The position numbers and the translations under genes were made by a program. 64,000 nt of DNA, from positions 1,488,001-1,552,000 of the forward strand of contig CP114118.1 in the NCBI GenBank assembly GCA_029959195.1. The letters are read 5' to 3'. Shown here piece after piece: positions 1 through 10,170 of this stretch. The notes beneath the pieces are model-generated. The model did no database searches. It saw nothing but the letters and a program-made list of their open reading frames with translations, and had not been told where the DNA came from. This DNA comes from Dictyophora rubrovolvata (Eukaryota; Basidiomycota; Agaricomycetes; Phallales; Phallaceae). The stretch's first letter is position 1. Each line of letters opens with the position of its first letter.

Positions 1-270
1 ATTTACATACTACTATAATATGAAGTTCTCATAACTGAAGCTCCCCTGTGAAAAGATGTGTTGAAGAGTTACTATGACGTGTTAAAATAGGTTCGAGTCG
101 AAACATGAACGAGAGGGGAAAAGAAAATATCAACGATTTGCAAAACATCCTTCAATGACTGCATTGATCAGACGAAATCTTCACTCGGGATGCTGACCAA
201 GTCCGATCTATCTGTACTGCAGGTATCTACGTTAGTTCACCCTATTTAATGTTTTTTGGATTCGAACTGA
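1..270. other. Window start, 3' side of the first gene
   Basis: 270 bp with no supported gene. This probably includes the 3' UTR of the 271-2130 gene and may reach a neighbour outside the window. Confidence 0.35.
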
Positions 271-2130
271 CTATTTTTTGACTTTCAGTGCTTGGCTTTC
301 CACCATCAGTCTTTTTTTCGCAAAGCTTGAGCCTAGTACATGAGCGCATACATCTGGTGCATAAGGGCTTGAAGTGACGTTATGGAATGCTTCCTTGGAG
401 GTTTCAGACTGTGTCTCAAATTGGGTCAGCAGATTTGGGAAAGTCGATGTCATGTCGTCCTGAGAGTTTAAAACAAGTCGCTCATTGCTAATAAACCTTG
501 AAGAAGTCATCGTAGAATGAAATGATACCTCCGACGAGTCTGTCGAAGCAGATACTAGTAAATCGCTTTCCGTTGGCGAAATACGATGATGGCCAGAGTC
601 AAAAGTCTCTTTTGAGAACTTGTTTTCTGTTGCCATGTGGTAACACCCAACGCGATCAGTCAACTCAAAAACCGCACTGTATTGAGATCCAGGTGAGCCA
701 AAGTTTGCCATCGTCTGGGCATGTGTAATCTTTTTCAGTCCGGGAAATGTTGATTTGACCGGCAACATAACTTCCGGTGGGTATTTTGGGGTTGTAGAAG
801 AGGTTTCCAATGAATTAATAACAATGGTCTATAATAAATTAGTGTTGTCATTAGATGCATACATGCACTGGATATTATGCGAGTGGTGCATCTCATACTC
901 AACTTGTAGGTCCTTTGGGCTCTCAGGCCGGAAGAAAATGAAACTTAAATCTCGAGTCCTAAAAATATGGGAAATGGGGTCTGATAATACGCCAGAATGT
1001 TGGGATATTGTGTCTTGATGCTAATCAAACGCTTATGAGAAAAACAAAGTTCGAAAAGTCGAGAATTATTATCGTCTTACTTCGGAAGTTGACACGCCCT
1101 CGTATTCTTCAGATATAGTCTCAAGGGGACTACCCCGTCGGGAGTGAGAATACTTGGATTCCATGTGTGAAATTTCATTCCTCAAGGAAATCGGATTCGG
1201 TGGCCCCAAATATGACTGCATGTTGTTCTGACCTATGGAGGGACTTTTTTCGACAAGAGAGTAGAAGCCAGAACTCGGACTGAGAGATAAAACCGGACTA
1301 TGGCTTGTGGCAACGCTGCTGATACTTGTGTTTGCGGTAGTTGGCGTGCGCATACTAGACAGATTGGAAGTAGACATCTCCGGAGAGATGGCATTACTTC
1401 CGTGTCTCTTGTTCTTTTCAGCGATAAACCGTAAAGAATAGTTTATTTCTCATACATTGATCAAGAAGGAGGGACCTACCGAACATTTGAATCGATCGAT
1501 GGTTCGAGCTAAAAATGTCTTAAACTGTACTCGAAACTGTGGAATATGAAGATCGTGATGAAACATAGTGGACTTGTCGTCTGATTGATCTTTACTATAT
1601 TGGTCTGACTCATTCATTGAGGTGCGTGCGGCTGAATTCGGAGACTCTGAATCGGAGTCGACTGAAGAAGAAAAGTTGACGTGGAGGTGACGCAGAGAGC
1701 ATATACCCCGTTTAAACAGACTCTGAAGAGTCGTGATAATATAACTTGGAGTTACTTCAGGCCAATGGATACTTTCGTAAAATATTGCGGATCTGCGCAT
1801 CAGTTGAACGTCAGTGACCGTGGAGACAAGTTTAATTGATATGTATTCTGCTTTCACAGCTTACGTGAAGATGGGCGACTTCCATGGTTGTGTAGAGATG
1901 ATATAGTATACTCTCAGCATTGAAAAGTTGAATGTCGCAAACAAAAGAATAAGGACCACGAGAAGGAGTTCGATACCGGTATCAAACGGTATCTTAGTAT
2001 CGATTCGGATTTCTTTTCCTTTGGTCCGAGTGACTGAGAAGCATCGGCTAAATATATATATTGCTTGACGCACCTTGCGCTGTTTGACTTTGTATTTGTA
2101 TTTGTGGTGGAAGTGGGTGAGCGATAACAT
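271..2130 (-). CDS. Hypothetical protein with one N-terminal hydrophobic segment
   Basis: I do not recognise this gene. Reading the minus strand, exon-sized open stretches at about 2130-1861, 1799-1483, 1420-1080, 1023-925 and 830-271 join in frame through GT-AG introns of about 60-75 bp. The start ATG at 2130 is tentative, because two other frames are open over the same bases. The N-terminal exon is basic and then carries a hydrophobic stretch around residues 45-70 (IELLLVVLILLFATFNFSML), a likely membrane segment. A conserved-looking block, WPEVTPSYIITTLQSLF, follows. The rest is rich in Ser and Thr and contains many polar, probably disordered residues (DSDSESPNSAARTSMNES). The stop TAG lies at 271-273. 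No catalytic motif is visible. It could be a fungal-specific membrane protein of unknown role. The exon joins are inference. Confidence 0.5.
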
Positions 2131-2627
2131 AACCAGGAAATAGAGATATTGCGAGTATCGGACTCTGACTGAGTACTAATTGGGCGCAACGGGTTGGATA
2201 ACTTGTATGGCGTATCATGATTCGGTCTTGGTTTACCAATGAATTAACGACCCTTGAAAGAGTAATTGTGATTTGTGTGTCGGATGTACCGCAGCATACA
2301 TGTGGTGGCAAGTGGCGAGAATTTAAAAGGTATGCGGCCTGATAATAATACCGTAGCGGTGATTGAACTTGAATGTGAACGCTTTGGCTCGAGTCCCTAG
2401 CTTGAATGTCCGAACAAAAGAGACGGCAGACTAAATGCTAGCGGCACCGGATTCAATATTCAACCGAATCATTAGTGTATAGTAATACTACTAAGGATAG
2501 TGTTCTTTCTACATAATCACTTATTATTACTTCCGAATTTCGTACATATCGAAATCTGTCCCTGACATAATTGGAATTGGCACTTCAGCTCCCCTCAAAA
2601 ATTTTCAAAAAGACCGAGTCAAAACGT
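2131..2627. other. Intergenic region upstream of the 271-2130 gene
   Basis: About 500 bp between two minus-strand genes. It would hold the promoter of the downstream gene and the 3' end of the small membrane-protein gene. Open frames here overlap one another and show no coding signature. I see no RNA gene or repeat. Confidence 0.4.
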
Positions 2628-3085
2628 CTAGACTCCGGGTCCGTTAGACTCGAAAGAGCGTGAGGCGGACGATGGACAAGATGAACAAGCTGTGGCAGGG
2701 CCGTTGCAAGCCTGAGCCTGAGAATTCGCCGTGTTGATTAACATAGAACGCCGTTTCTTTCTCAATAAGTTGATAGGACTCCGGGGCGGCTTGTTTTGGA
2801 AGGTGACTCGGAAGGGACGCTCTTTGCAGAACAGGGTGCTGATGTCTGTCGAGATTGCCACCGCAGTGAGGCATGCTATGTATTATTGTCTGTATATTTA
2901 GCACAACATAGCCGGGGATCAAAAAAAAAGATACGACTCGACTTACCTAGTAAGATAATGCACAGGGAAACGGACAGTAACAGGACTATGTTGTCGTTGG
3001 TCCACGAGTTCGAATCCGAGGTGCTTGTCGAATTACCATTGTTTGACGAATTAATAGGGACTGAAGCAGAAATAGTCGTTGACAT
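2628..3085 (-). CDS. Small single-pass membrane protein, function unknown
   Basis: Two exons on the minus strand give a protein of about 130 residues. Exon 1 starts at the ATG at 3085. It encodes a Ser/Thr/Asn-rich N-terminus with several possible N-glycosylation sites (NSS, NGNST) and then a hydrophobic segment (NIVLLLSVSLCIILLACLTA) that continues into exon 2. The intron runs GTAAGTCGAG to ATACATAG, and the reading frame continues cleanly across it. After the membrane segment comes a basic patch (RKKRRS), then a Cys/Ser/Ala-rich tail (CNGPATACSSCPSSASRS) to the stop at 2628. A glycosylated outside N-terminus with the basic patch inside would give a type I-like orientation, which is an inference. 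I recognise no family. Confidence 0.55.
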
Positions 3086-3401
3086 CCTTGAAGGAAGAGA
3101 AGAAAAAAACTTCCATATACATAAAATGATTTAGCCGGACGGGTTTTCTTCCGAGTCCTCAAGAAGGTACATATATATGTACATGTATGTTGAATTACTA
3201 CAGCAACAACCAGACTGAGTTTAATACATGCGCAGGGGGGGGGGAAGTGGAATCAACACAACACGAGTACACAAATACAATAGTGACATACACACAAACA
3301 CACATACAGCAAAGGACTTGAATAATAAAGCATACATTCGCGAACATAGGGAATAAAATTAGACTTCGAAACGAAAACCAACCCAGCATAAGCGTATGCT
3401 C
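3086..3401. other. Intergenic region with a G10 run
   Basis: This is the promoter side of the small membrane-protein gene and the 3' side of MAF1. It contains a run of ten G at 3235-3244 and a CA-rich stretch near 3290-3305. I see no gene in it. Confidence 0.4.
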
Positions 3402-4646
3402 TCATAAACTCTTAGATATCAAGCCAAGAGCCCTAGCACCGGCACCGACATCACCTACCCAGCCCGTGAAGGTATCGCCAGTCATGGATGATGAAGAGAG
3501 CTCACTCACTTCCTCTCCGTCATCTGCCAAGGTCGACCACGACTTCTTTCTGGCCCAAATCGATATGAAAACGATACGCTTTAGTTTTCTATTGTAGAAA
3601 AACCAGTTAGATGACCATAACACAGGCGTGCGAGGGCGTCTATGACGTAATGAAGACCGACGGGGCTGTTGGTGTTGGAGAAGACGTTCCGAGGAGCCCA
3701 TAGTAGAATAGTCGGACGAGTCATGTCTTTTCCGAGGAGGATCCACTAACCAACGCGACTTGGGTGGTGAGACAGAGATAAACTCATCAGAGACATTCTC
3801 TTCATCAAATACAAACGTGGTTGTGTAGTCCTCCTCCTCCTCTTCTGATGGCTGATTGAGAACAGGTTCAAGTTCATCATCATCAGAGAAACTCAGGTCG
3901 TCGTCGTCGTCGTCACTAGCAAATTCTTCGTCATCGGAATCTCCGGCATGCGGGTCGGAATTGAGATCGGGTGAATAAGAAAAGACTTCACATTCTGATA
4001 ATTTAACGACATCGTCGAGAGTCTTGTACAAAGTAGGATGGACGCTAGAATAAACGTCCGGCTGAATAGTAGTAGTAGTAGTAGTAGTAGTAGAAGAGTT
4101 GTTGTTATTATTATTCAAAAGAGATTTGTGGAGAAACGGGTAATGTCGAAAAGATGGAGAGGACGATACTACAGATGACTCTGTGCTGGGCGGGTGAGGA
4201 TAAGATGCATAACTGCGAGGAGGTGAGAGACCGAGACTATTCGGGCGCGCTGATTGGGAGACGAGAGCTGACGAAAGGGCGCCTAATATGTGGGCACCAG
4301 AGGGCTCACGAACAAAGGAATCCGGTCGGAGAGTCGAGAAAGAATAGTCCGGAAATGCGACATTTAGAGTTGCGATAAGCAAATAAAGTGTTTTGCGTGC
4401 ACTCGGAGAAGCAAGTGACCCGAATGGAGTCGCATCATCAGCATGGGTCATGTCGGAAGGCAGTGAACGTGAAGTTGCCGCAATGTCTTCCAAATACGAG
4501 TGTTCCAGCGAAGCAAACAGCTTCTTGTCTTTGTTGATGGACTTGCACGAATACGCCTCTACCCGAGTGTGGACTGCGCATTCCGCAGAATGATGGTGAA
4601 GGCGTCGCGACAGTGCCGCCAATTCGGGTACTTCCATGTACTTCAT
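3402..4646 (-). CDS. MAF1: Maf1, repressor of RNA polymerase III
   Basis: A single-exon gene of 414 residues. Maf1 binds RNA polymerase III and shuts down tRNA and 5S rRNA transcription under stress or TOR inhibition. The family signature is clear. The N-terminal A box starts MKYMEVPELAALSRRL, with AVHTRVEAYSCKS and SLEHSYL close behind. The middle B box has RKTLYLLIATLNVAFPDYSF, and the C-terminal block has WSSNWFFYNRKLKRIVFIS. Between the A and B/C boxes lie an Asn run, a Thr run and long acidic stretches (about residues 170-290), as is usual for fungal Maf1. A basic RRSSLRHRR around residue 335 fits an RRxS kinase site, the type through which yeast Maf1 is inhibited by PKA/Sch9. That match is by motif only. 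An acidic, Ser-rich tail ends the protein. The call is firm. Confidence 0.95.
   Translation of the reverse strand: MKYMEVPELAALSRRLHHHSAECAVHTRVEAYSCKSINKDKKLFASLEHSYLEDIAATSRSLPSDMTHADDATPFGSLASPSARKTLYLLIATLNVAFPDYSFSTLRPDSFVREPSGAHILGALSSALVSQSARPNSLGLSPPRSYASYPHPPSTESSVVSSSPSFRHYPFLHKSLLNNNNNNSSTTTTTTTTIQPDVYSSVHPTLYKTLDDVVKLSECEVFSYSPDLNSDPHAGDSDDEEFASDDDDDDLSFSDDDELEPVLNQPSEEEEEDYTTTFVFDEENVSDEFISVSPPKSRWLVDPPRKRHDSSDYSTMGSSERLLQHQQPRRSSLRHRRPRTPVLWSSNWFFYNRKLKRIVFISIWARKKSWSTLADDGEEVSELSSSSMTGDTFTGWVGDVGAGARALGLISKSL
4068..4115. repeat. Trinucleotide microsatellites (AGT)8, (GTT)3, (ATT)3
   Basis: Tandem triplets inside MAF1. On the coding strand they encode a Thr run next to an Asn run in the flexible linker. 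A second triplet tract, (GTC) repeats at about 3898-3915, encodes an Asp run in the same gene. Such tracts often vary in length between strains. Confidence 0.85.
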
Positions 4647-4916
4647 TGCGAGGACGGCAACGGGAGAGTGGAGAGGAAGTGGAGTGGAGAGGGGGAGAAA
4701 GAAGGATATGTATTAGTGCGTCCTGTACGTAGTAAGCTTACAACATGAAACGTTCGATTCGAAACGCGCCTCCGTTCTGTCACGCAAGGCTGTCACACGA
4801 TGTCATGGTCTACTATACGATGTACATATCTTACAGTCTTGAGATATTGCCCATCATGTACTTGCAGTTACTCGGTCTATGGTGTATGATACTATGTACG
4901 ACATTTTCATCTCATT

Positions 4917-5735
4917 CTACATAAACAATAGGCCGACAGTCGTAATGGCAGTGGCTCCCAAAACAACATATCCCGTCGCATACGCCCCCTTCAAACTTAA
5001 AACTGGACACGAATATCTTGTTAGTTGCTGGGAAAATGAAAAGAAAACCAAAATTAGATATTGAACTCACATTTGCCGGAATCCCACAACAAATGCCTCA
5101 TACCGTTCCAGGCGTGATACGCGAACGGGGCGGCTAACAGTGCCTTGGTAGAGTATTTGAACCACTCGGGAAAGGAGTGAACGAACTCCACCAGCTCAGC
5201 ACCAGTGAAACTCACCCCGAGGCTGGGAGAAAGAACATAGCTCAAGGAGAACCCGTAAAGCACTGGGATGAACGGCAACTTAGTAAAGAAATACAAAATC
5301 ACATCATTAAAAAAAAGATGACATACAAACACTCAAGGCGCTACCAGTGATACGGTTTGCGATACTACCTATCCAGGTAAGCTGAGGCTGATAAATGGTA
5401 AAATGTGGGCTGTTGGGGCGGTTCAGACGTTGACTGTTGAGGATGCGATCGGAAGCAGCCGGGGGTAAAGATTCAGTTTTGATGTTCCTAAAAGCAACCC
5501 TTCAAACAAAAAGACTTTATTAAAGAGCTACAGAGTCGACGCACCTGTGTGACATGACCAAGGTGGATCTCGGAAATAGTTGGACATAGCGTGCGCCAGC
5601 TTGTATTTATTTCAGTCATTAGCTGAAAAGGAGCCTCCGCCAAGAAAAATAACATTAAAGAAACAAACCTCTTCCAGAGACACTGCCAAACTGTCGCAGA
5701 GTCGGTGCCAGTCCCAGTGTGCATGCAGTCTTCAT
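4917..5735 (-). CDS. SDH3: Succinate dehydrogenase cytochrome b560 subunit (complex II, subunit C)
   Basis: This membrane-anchor subunit of mitochondrial complex II binds heme b and ubiquinone together with SDHD. The ATG at 5735 opens a mitochondrial-type leader ([18 protein letters not shown]). Exons then join into [20 protein letters not shown], followed by the hallmark [20 protein letters not shown], the b560 family signature near the quinone site. Membrane segments follow, then [15 protein letters not shown], which contains the family's conserved heme-ligand His region. The last exon starts after a TCCAG acceptor and ends [18 protein letters not shown], a final membrane helix, at the stop at 4917. 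At least four introns are needed. An earlier AG in the last intron (CCCAG) would put the final exon out of frame, so the downstream acceptor is preferred. The gene diverges from the MFS permease gene. Confidence 0.92.
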
Positions 5736-6500
5736 GGTGAGTGGGTGTCCAAAGATGTTATAGACGTCAATTTGTTGCGTTCGAACCGGCTGGTTGGCTC
5801 TCTCAGCCGCCAGTGCCGTCTAAGAGCTTCCTCCGACCCGCTCCACGTTCGTATGGTAATCTTCCGTATCAGAAGTATTAAAGAATTTTTCCTCCTCTTT
5901 CCTTTTTCAGGTAACTTTATTTTCATGAAAAGAAAAAGAAAATTTCTGCCGGAAAGGAAATGTGTGTCCAGTGCCCTCTTCTCCGTTAATCTGATAGGCA
6001 CAGGGTCTTATCAAGCACCCTTCGTCGCGGAATATTTAATTAGCCGTCAAAATAAATATTTCAAGACACGTTTCGCTTTTGGAATCCTTTCTTCGTGCAG
6101 GTCTTGACCCATTGTCGGGGTCCGCGACGCGGCAGTAGCCTTCATTTCTTCCCGCGAGTCCCGGAATTGGTAAAGCAATGAATCTTCAGAGAACGATCAC
6201 TATTGTGCATCATATGGATGCAGATATTCCGAGGTCAGCTCGTGTGTATAAATTTATGAACATTCTTTTTAAAGAATTCTCTAATCTTGACATGACATTG
6301 GGATTTCCCTCCAGTGTCATTCCATTCTCCCTTTAAAAACCTTGCGATTGGAAAAACTATTCCGCTTGGTCGAAGGATCTCTGGTTTCTCCCCCCTGCTA
6401 CTCCCCTTTATTATTATTGCAATCGCCAGCTCTTTAGCTATATTGGCCGCACCTCTTCGTCTTCAGCGGCTGACATTATTGCAACTACATACATAGTAGT
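5736..6500. promoter_or_regulatory. Divergent promoter region between SDH3 and the MFS permease
   Basis: About 765 bp between two divergent ATGs. Open frames here lack conserved content, so I treat them as chance. Visible elements are a TATAAA-like site near 6244, ATTGG (reverse CCAAT) near 6163 and 6349, and a purine run near 5925-5945. A perfect 5-bp inverted repeat, ACTAC-7-GTAGT, sits at 6484-6500, directly against the MFS start codon. No element has been tested; these are motif matches only. Confidence 0.5.
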
Positions 6501-8374
6501 ATGTCTGCTTCGACCTTAATACCTCCCTCTCGCCAGGTCCAAGCCCCTCCATCTGACACACCCAGCTCCGATGTAGAAGCATGCTCAGATGACCCCACGT
6601 CTACAATAGTCTTCGATTCCGGGAGAGGGTGGCTGGTCGTCCTGGGTAGTGCAATGGCTTTATTCTCCACTACCGGTATTATTAATGCTTATGTGCGTCT
6701 TCCGCGATTCTACGTGGTGCTGTTCTCACCCCTTTCGTCTGTTGTAGGGGTTCTTTCAAGCATATTACACCACTACTCTTTTATCCAATTCATCTTCGAC
6801 AGCTATCTCACTTATAGGCGCATTGCAAATATTCCTGGTTTATGGAGGTGGACCTGTTACGGGTACATTATTCGATGTCCATGGCCTGCGCGTGAGTGAA
6901 TAAAGGACACAATTGTTTTCTTCACAGAACATCAAAATATTGACTCCGTTCAATTTTTCTTTTTTAATTTTACAATGCAGATGTTACTCCCAGCAGGAAG
7001 CATATTAGTGGTGCTTTCATTAATGCTAATATCTATCTGCGAGCAAAATCGTCCATACCAGTTCTTTTTGGTTCAGGGCGTTCTGTTCGGCGTAGGAAAT
7101 GCAATGATGTAAGATTCGACTTCTGTTTTTTTTTTGTAACCTTCCTTTCTTGCCACAACCCGCCAATTAAATATCCCCTTGAAAACGTCCTAGATTTACG
7201 CCTTCCGTCGCTGTCACGGGACATTGGTTCAAACGCCAACGAGCATATGCTATGGGTGTTATCGTGGCCGGTTCCTCGTTGGGTGGGGTAATTTATCCCA
7301 TTATGCTGAACCACTTGCAAACAATGGTCGGATTCGCTTGGGCCGTCCGGATTGCTGGCTTCCTCACTGCCTTTGGCCTTTTACTAGCGAATTTAACGAT
7401 CAAAACACAGCTTCCTAAGCAACAGAGACATATAAAACTCTCACAGCTTGTAGATATTTATGGATTTACCGACATTCGGTATTGTTTCACTTCTCTGGCA
7501 TCCTTCTTGTGCGTAATCTATCAACAATTTCTTAATTTCTTAATGAGTCAACAAACGCTTCTTTCCCCCAAAAGATATTTCTATTCGCTTTTCATACCCT
7601 ATTTTTACATCGAAGAATACGCTCTGTTCAACGGCGTCTCTCCAACCGTCGCATCCTACCTGCTTGCCATCATTAATTTGTGTGGAATCCCAGCTCGTAT
7701 CATTCCGGGTTTTTTAGGTGATAAATTCGGCGTGTGAGTTCTGAGTCGACCCTGCTCTCCCAAAGGAATATCTGTTTTTCCTGATAATCATATTAAATTC
7801 AGGCTGAAAATACTCGTGCCATCCACCCTGTTTTCTGGTTGCCTAGTCTTGGCTCTGTGGCTTCCTGCCAGAGGTGAAGTGCCAATAATATTATTCAGCG
7901 CATTGTATGGTTTATTTTCCAGTGCGGCATTCCCATTTCCATAAGCTTCATTTCATAAAAAAAGCTCATTCTATCTAAAAAGGCTCATTTGTATCCATGA
8001 TTCCGGCATATATTGCCACTATTACTCCTGTCGAACATTTTGGTGCACGCCTTGGTAAGTAAAATATTCCTTTGAGGCAGCCTTTATTGTTCTTGATCAC
8101 TTTTTCTCTCTCTTTTACTCGTGGTTTAGGTACATTATACCTCGTTGTGGCCGTGGCATGTTTAGTAGGAACGCCTACAGCGGGGGCTTTTGTTCCAAGT
8201 TTCAGTCAAATGAATTTTGACCATTTGATAATATTCACGGGAACTTTACTTCTCATGTCCGGCGTGTTGATGGGGGTCGTGCAATGGATATCCTTGCGAC
8301 GCATCACGAAGTTTTTGCCACAAGATGCAATGCACCAGTGTATGGACTTCAATTTATCCATTTTGCTTATTTAA
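6501..8374 (+). CDS. Major facilitator permease, monocarboxylate transporter (MCT/SLC16) type
   Basis: Eight exons give a protein of about 460 residues. A short polar N-terminus is followed by the MCT signature FDSGRGWLVVLGSAMA opening helix 1, then NAYGFFQAYY across the first splice. Further family segments are FLVYGGGPVTGTLFD, VLFGVGNAMIFTPSVAVTGH, WFKRQRAYAMGVIVAGSSLG, IPYFYIEEYA and GIPARIIPGFLGDKFG. The frame is kept over all seven introns. Fungal members move monocarboxylates, riboflavin (Mch5) or other small solutes, and the substrate cannot be read from sequence. It sits in the plasma or an internal membrane. The last exon ends at 8374. A hairpin lies about 80 bp downstream of the stop. 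The Sec14-type gene follows on the same strand. Confidence 0.88.
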
Positions 8375-8766
8375 TACATTCATTCTGAACATTTGCAGAT
8401 TCATTTAGAAATAATAATCCGCATACTCAAACTTTATCAAGCTTACAAGATACCCCGGAGAAGTTACCCAGCGATCGGGTAACGGGGTTGACATCGATAT
8501 GAGCTAAGCTGGAGATATAAGCATATTCAATGTATTTTTTAGATTGCACAAGATTTGACTTGCAATTTCCGTGATTAATTGTGTATATACACTCAAATAC
8601 TGAAATAATCGTGCACTAGACTCGCATACGTACGCGTACTAAGTGTTATGCATGCACTTACGTAAAAGCCATCTACAATGCTTTGTAAGCGACTGTGTAG
8701 GGCATGTTTGGCCGATCTATGCAAAAGCGTTGAAAAGTGTTACGATCCAAAGTTCGGTTTTTCGAT
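8375..8766. promoter_or_regulatory. Intergenic region: 3' hairpin of MFS gene and promoter of Sec14-like gene
   Basis: This stretch of 392 bp holds an imperfect inverted repeat at 8452-8488 (ACCCC, six-base bulge, GTTACCC, 7-nt loop, GGGTAAC, GGGGT). Nearer the next gene is a 10-bp palindrome, GTACGCGTAC, at 8630-8639, which contains an ACGCGT (MCB-type) core. The first is placed to act in the 3' UTR of the permease. The second sits about 130 bp upstream of the Sec14-like ATG. Confidence 0.45.
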
Positions 8767-10041
8767 ATGGTTCAAACGACACCTTTTCCTCCTCCCGAGT
8801 CGGGTGCCGAAAAAAACACAGATATTCTGCCGGATGAGAAGCAGGCAAAATACCAGTCAATTTTGGAACATTTTTCTCAAGAAGATTATCAACTCCCTGG
8901 AGTAGAAGATGGGAAGCTGAAAGAAGCAGAAAGGTTCTGGCTTGTATGTGATTTTCATAACCAATCGGATCACGTTGACTTAATTCGAGTATTTTAAAAG
9001 TCGAACGAGTGTTTATACAGATGTTAGTCAGATCAATCAATTTGTGTTTCATTGCAGTAAACATGATTCTGCGCAGTTCTGAGAGCAACGAAGTGGGACG
9101 TCAAAGAAGCAAAAAATCGCCTGGAAGAGACTTTACGATGGAGAAGGGAGTTTGGGATTTACGATATCACGGCCGAACATGTTGAGCCTGAGGTAAGGTC
9201 GCCCCTTTAAGAATACCTATGAGGTTTCATTTTGACTCCTCCCTTTGACACAGGCTGTTACTGGTAAAGAGGTCATACTTGGGTATGATGTACGTTTGAT
9301 ACCCGCACGAGTACTTTTTCAAATAAGTCTCCTGAAATACCTAATTAGAGCAAAACGCGTCCACTGTTCTATATGTTTCCGTCGCGTCAGAACACCGAAG
9401 AAAGTAACCGGCAAATAGAATTCACGTTTTACTTTTTTGAGCTGTGCATGGATTTAATGCCTCCTGGCGTAGAGTATGTCAATGTTTGCTGGCAGCTATT
9501 ACTTAAAAAAAACTCACGGCTAAAAAAAGAACTGTTTCGTTGATGATTGATTTCAGCGATAGGGCCAAACACCCGTCAATTGGAACATCGTTGAAAGTGC
9601 TGAAAATCCTTCAGTATGTTTCACGTCTATATTTCCGAGTCTGACCTTGCTCATTTAAATCTTGTCGGAACATTGTAAAGATCGCATTACCCTGAACGAT
9701 TGGGGTGTGCTTACATTGCGAATGTTCCCTTCTTTGTTAGAACATTCTTCCAATTAATATCACCCTTTATCGATCCCGTTAGCCGTGAAAAAATGAAGTT
9801 CAACCCGAAGGTCATCGAGGATGGGTACATAGACCCCAACCAGCTTATGAAGAGATGGGGTGGGGAAATTGATTTCGAATACAGGCATGAAGAGTATTGG
9901 CCTGCACTTATCGAATTGACCAGGACACGTCGGGACTCCTGGTTCAAAAATTGGCAGGACATGGGTGGTAAAATTGGGACGAAGGAATGGGATATAAAGC
10001 AGAGACAAGCTCTGGATTCTGCTACTACGAAAGAGGAGTGA
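8767..10041 (+). CDS. Sec14-like phosphatidylinositol transfer protein (CRAL-TRIO domain)
   Basis: Sec14-type proteins move phosphatidylinositol and other lipids between membranes and stimulate phosphoinositide synthesis. The ATG at 8767 starts a polar leader. A 22-nt exon at 9001-9022 supplies SNECLYR, which joins in frame to FLRATKWDVKEAKNRLEETL, the CRAL-TRIO N-terminal helix motif. Later exons carry KTRPLFYMFPSRQNTEESN, FELCMDLMPPGVE, the PSIGTSLKVLKILQSHYPER block and LGCAYIANVPFFVRTFF. The last two are the lipid-binding fold's conserved strand and helix. The tail after residue about 300 is charged. The protein is of ordinary Sec14 length, with no Golgi dynamics domain. At first sight the region near 9075 looked frameshifted, but the short exon removes the problem. 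Confidence 0.88.
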
Positions 10042-10170
10042 AAGGTCTAACAAACTTCTTCCGTACCAAAATTATACCTTAGACTCGCCTTGTGCACGTA
10101 GATACTTTCTAGAAACTGATAATTAGTAATTCCATGTCATGTGCATTACCTCATCACAACGACTCGTCAG

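Noticed and set aside
245-275. GGATTCGAAC, a reverse B-box
   Set aside because: The flanking minus-strand sequence has no acceptor or D arm.
2990-3030. B-box-like GTTCGAATCC, suggesting a tRNA
   Set aside because: No A-box or cloverleaf at the right distance. The bases lie inside the first exon of the small membrane-protein gene.
5580-6107. 175-codon plus-strand open frame over the SDH3 start
   Set aside because: It overlaps SDH3 exons antisense, has low-complexity content and matches no family. It is a chance frame.
9060-9090. Possible frameshift in the Sec14-like gene
   Set aside because: The 22-nt exon at 9001-9022 gives a continuous conserved frame without any shift.
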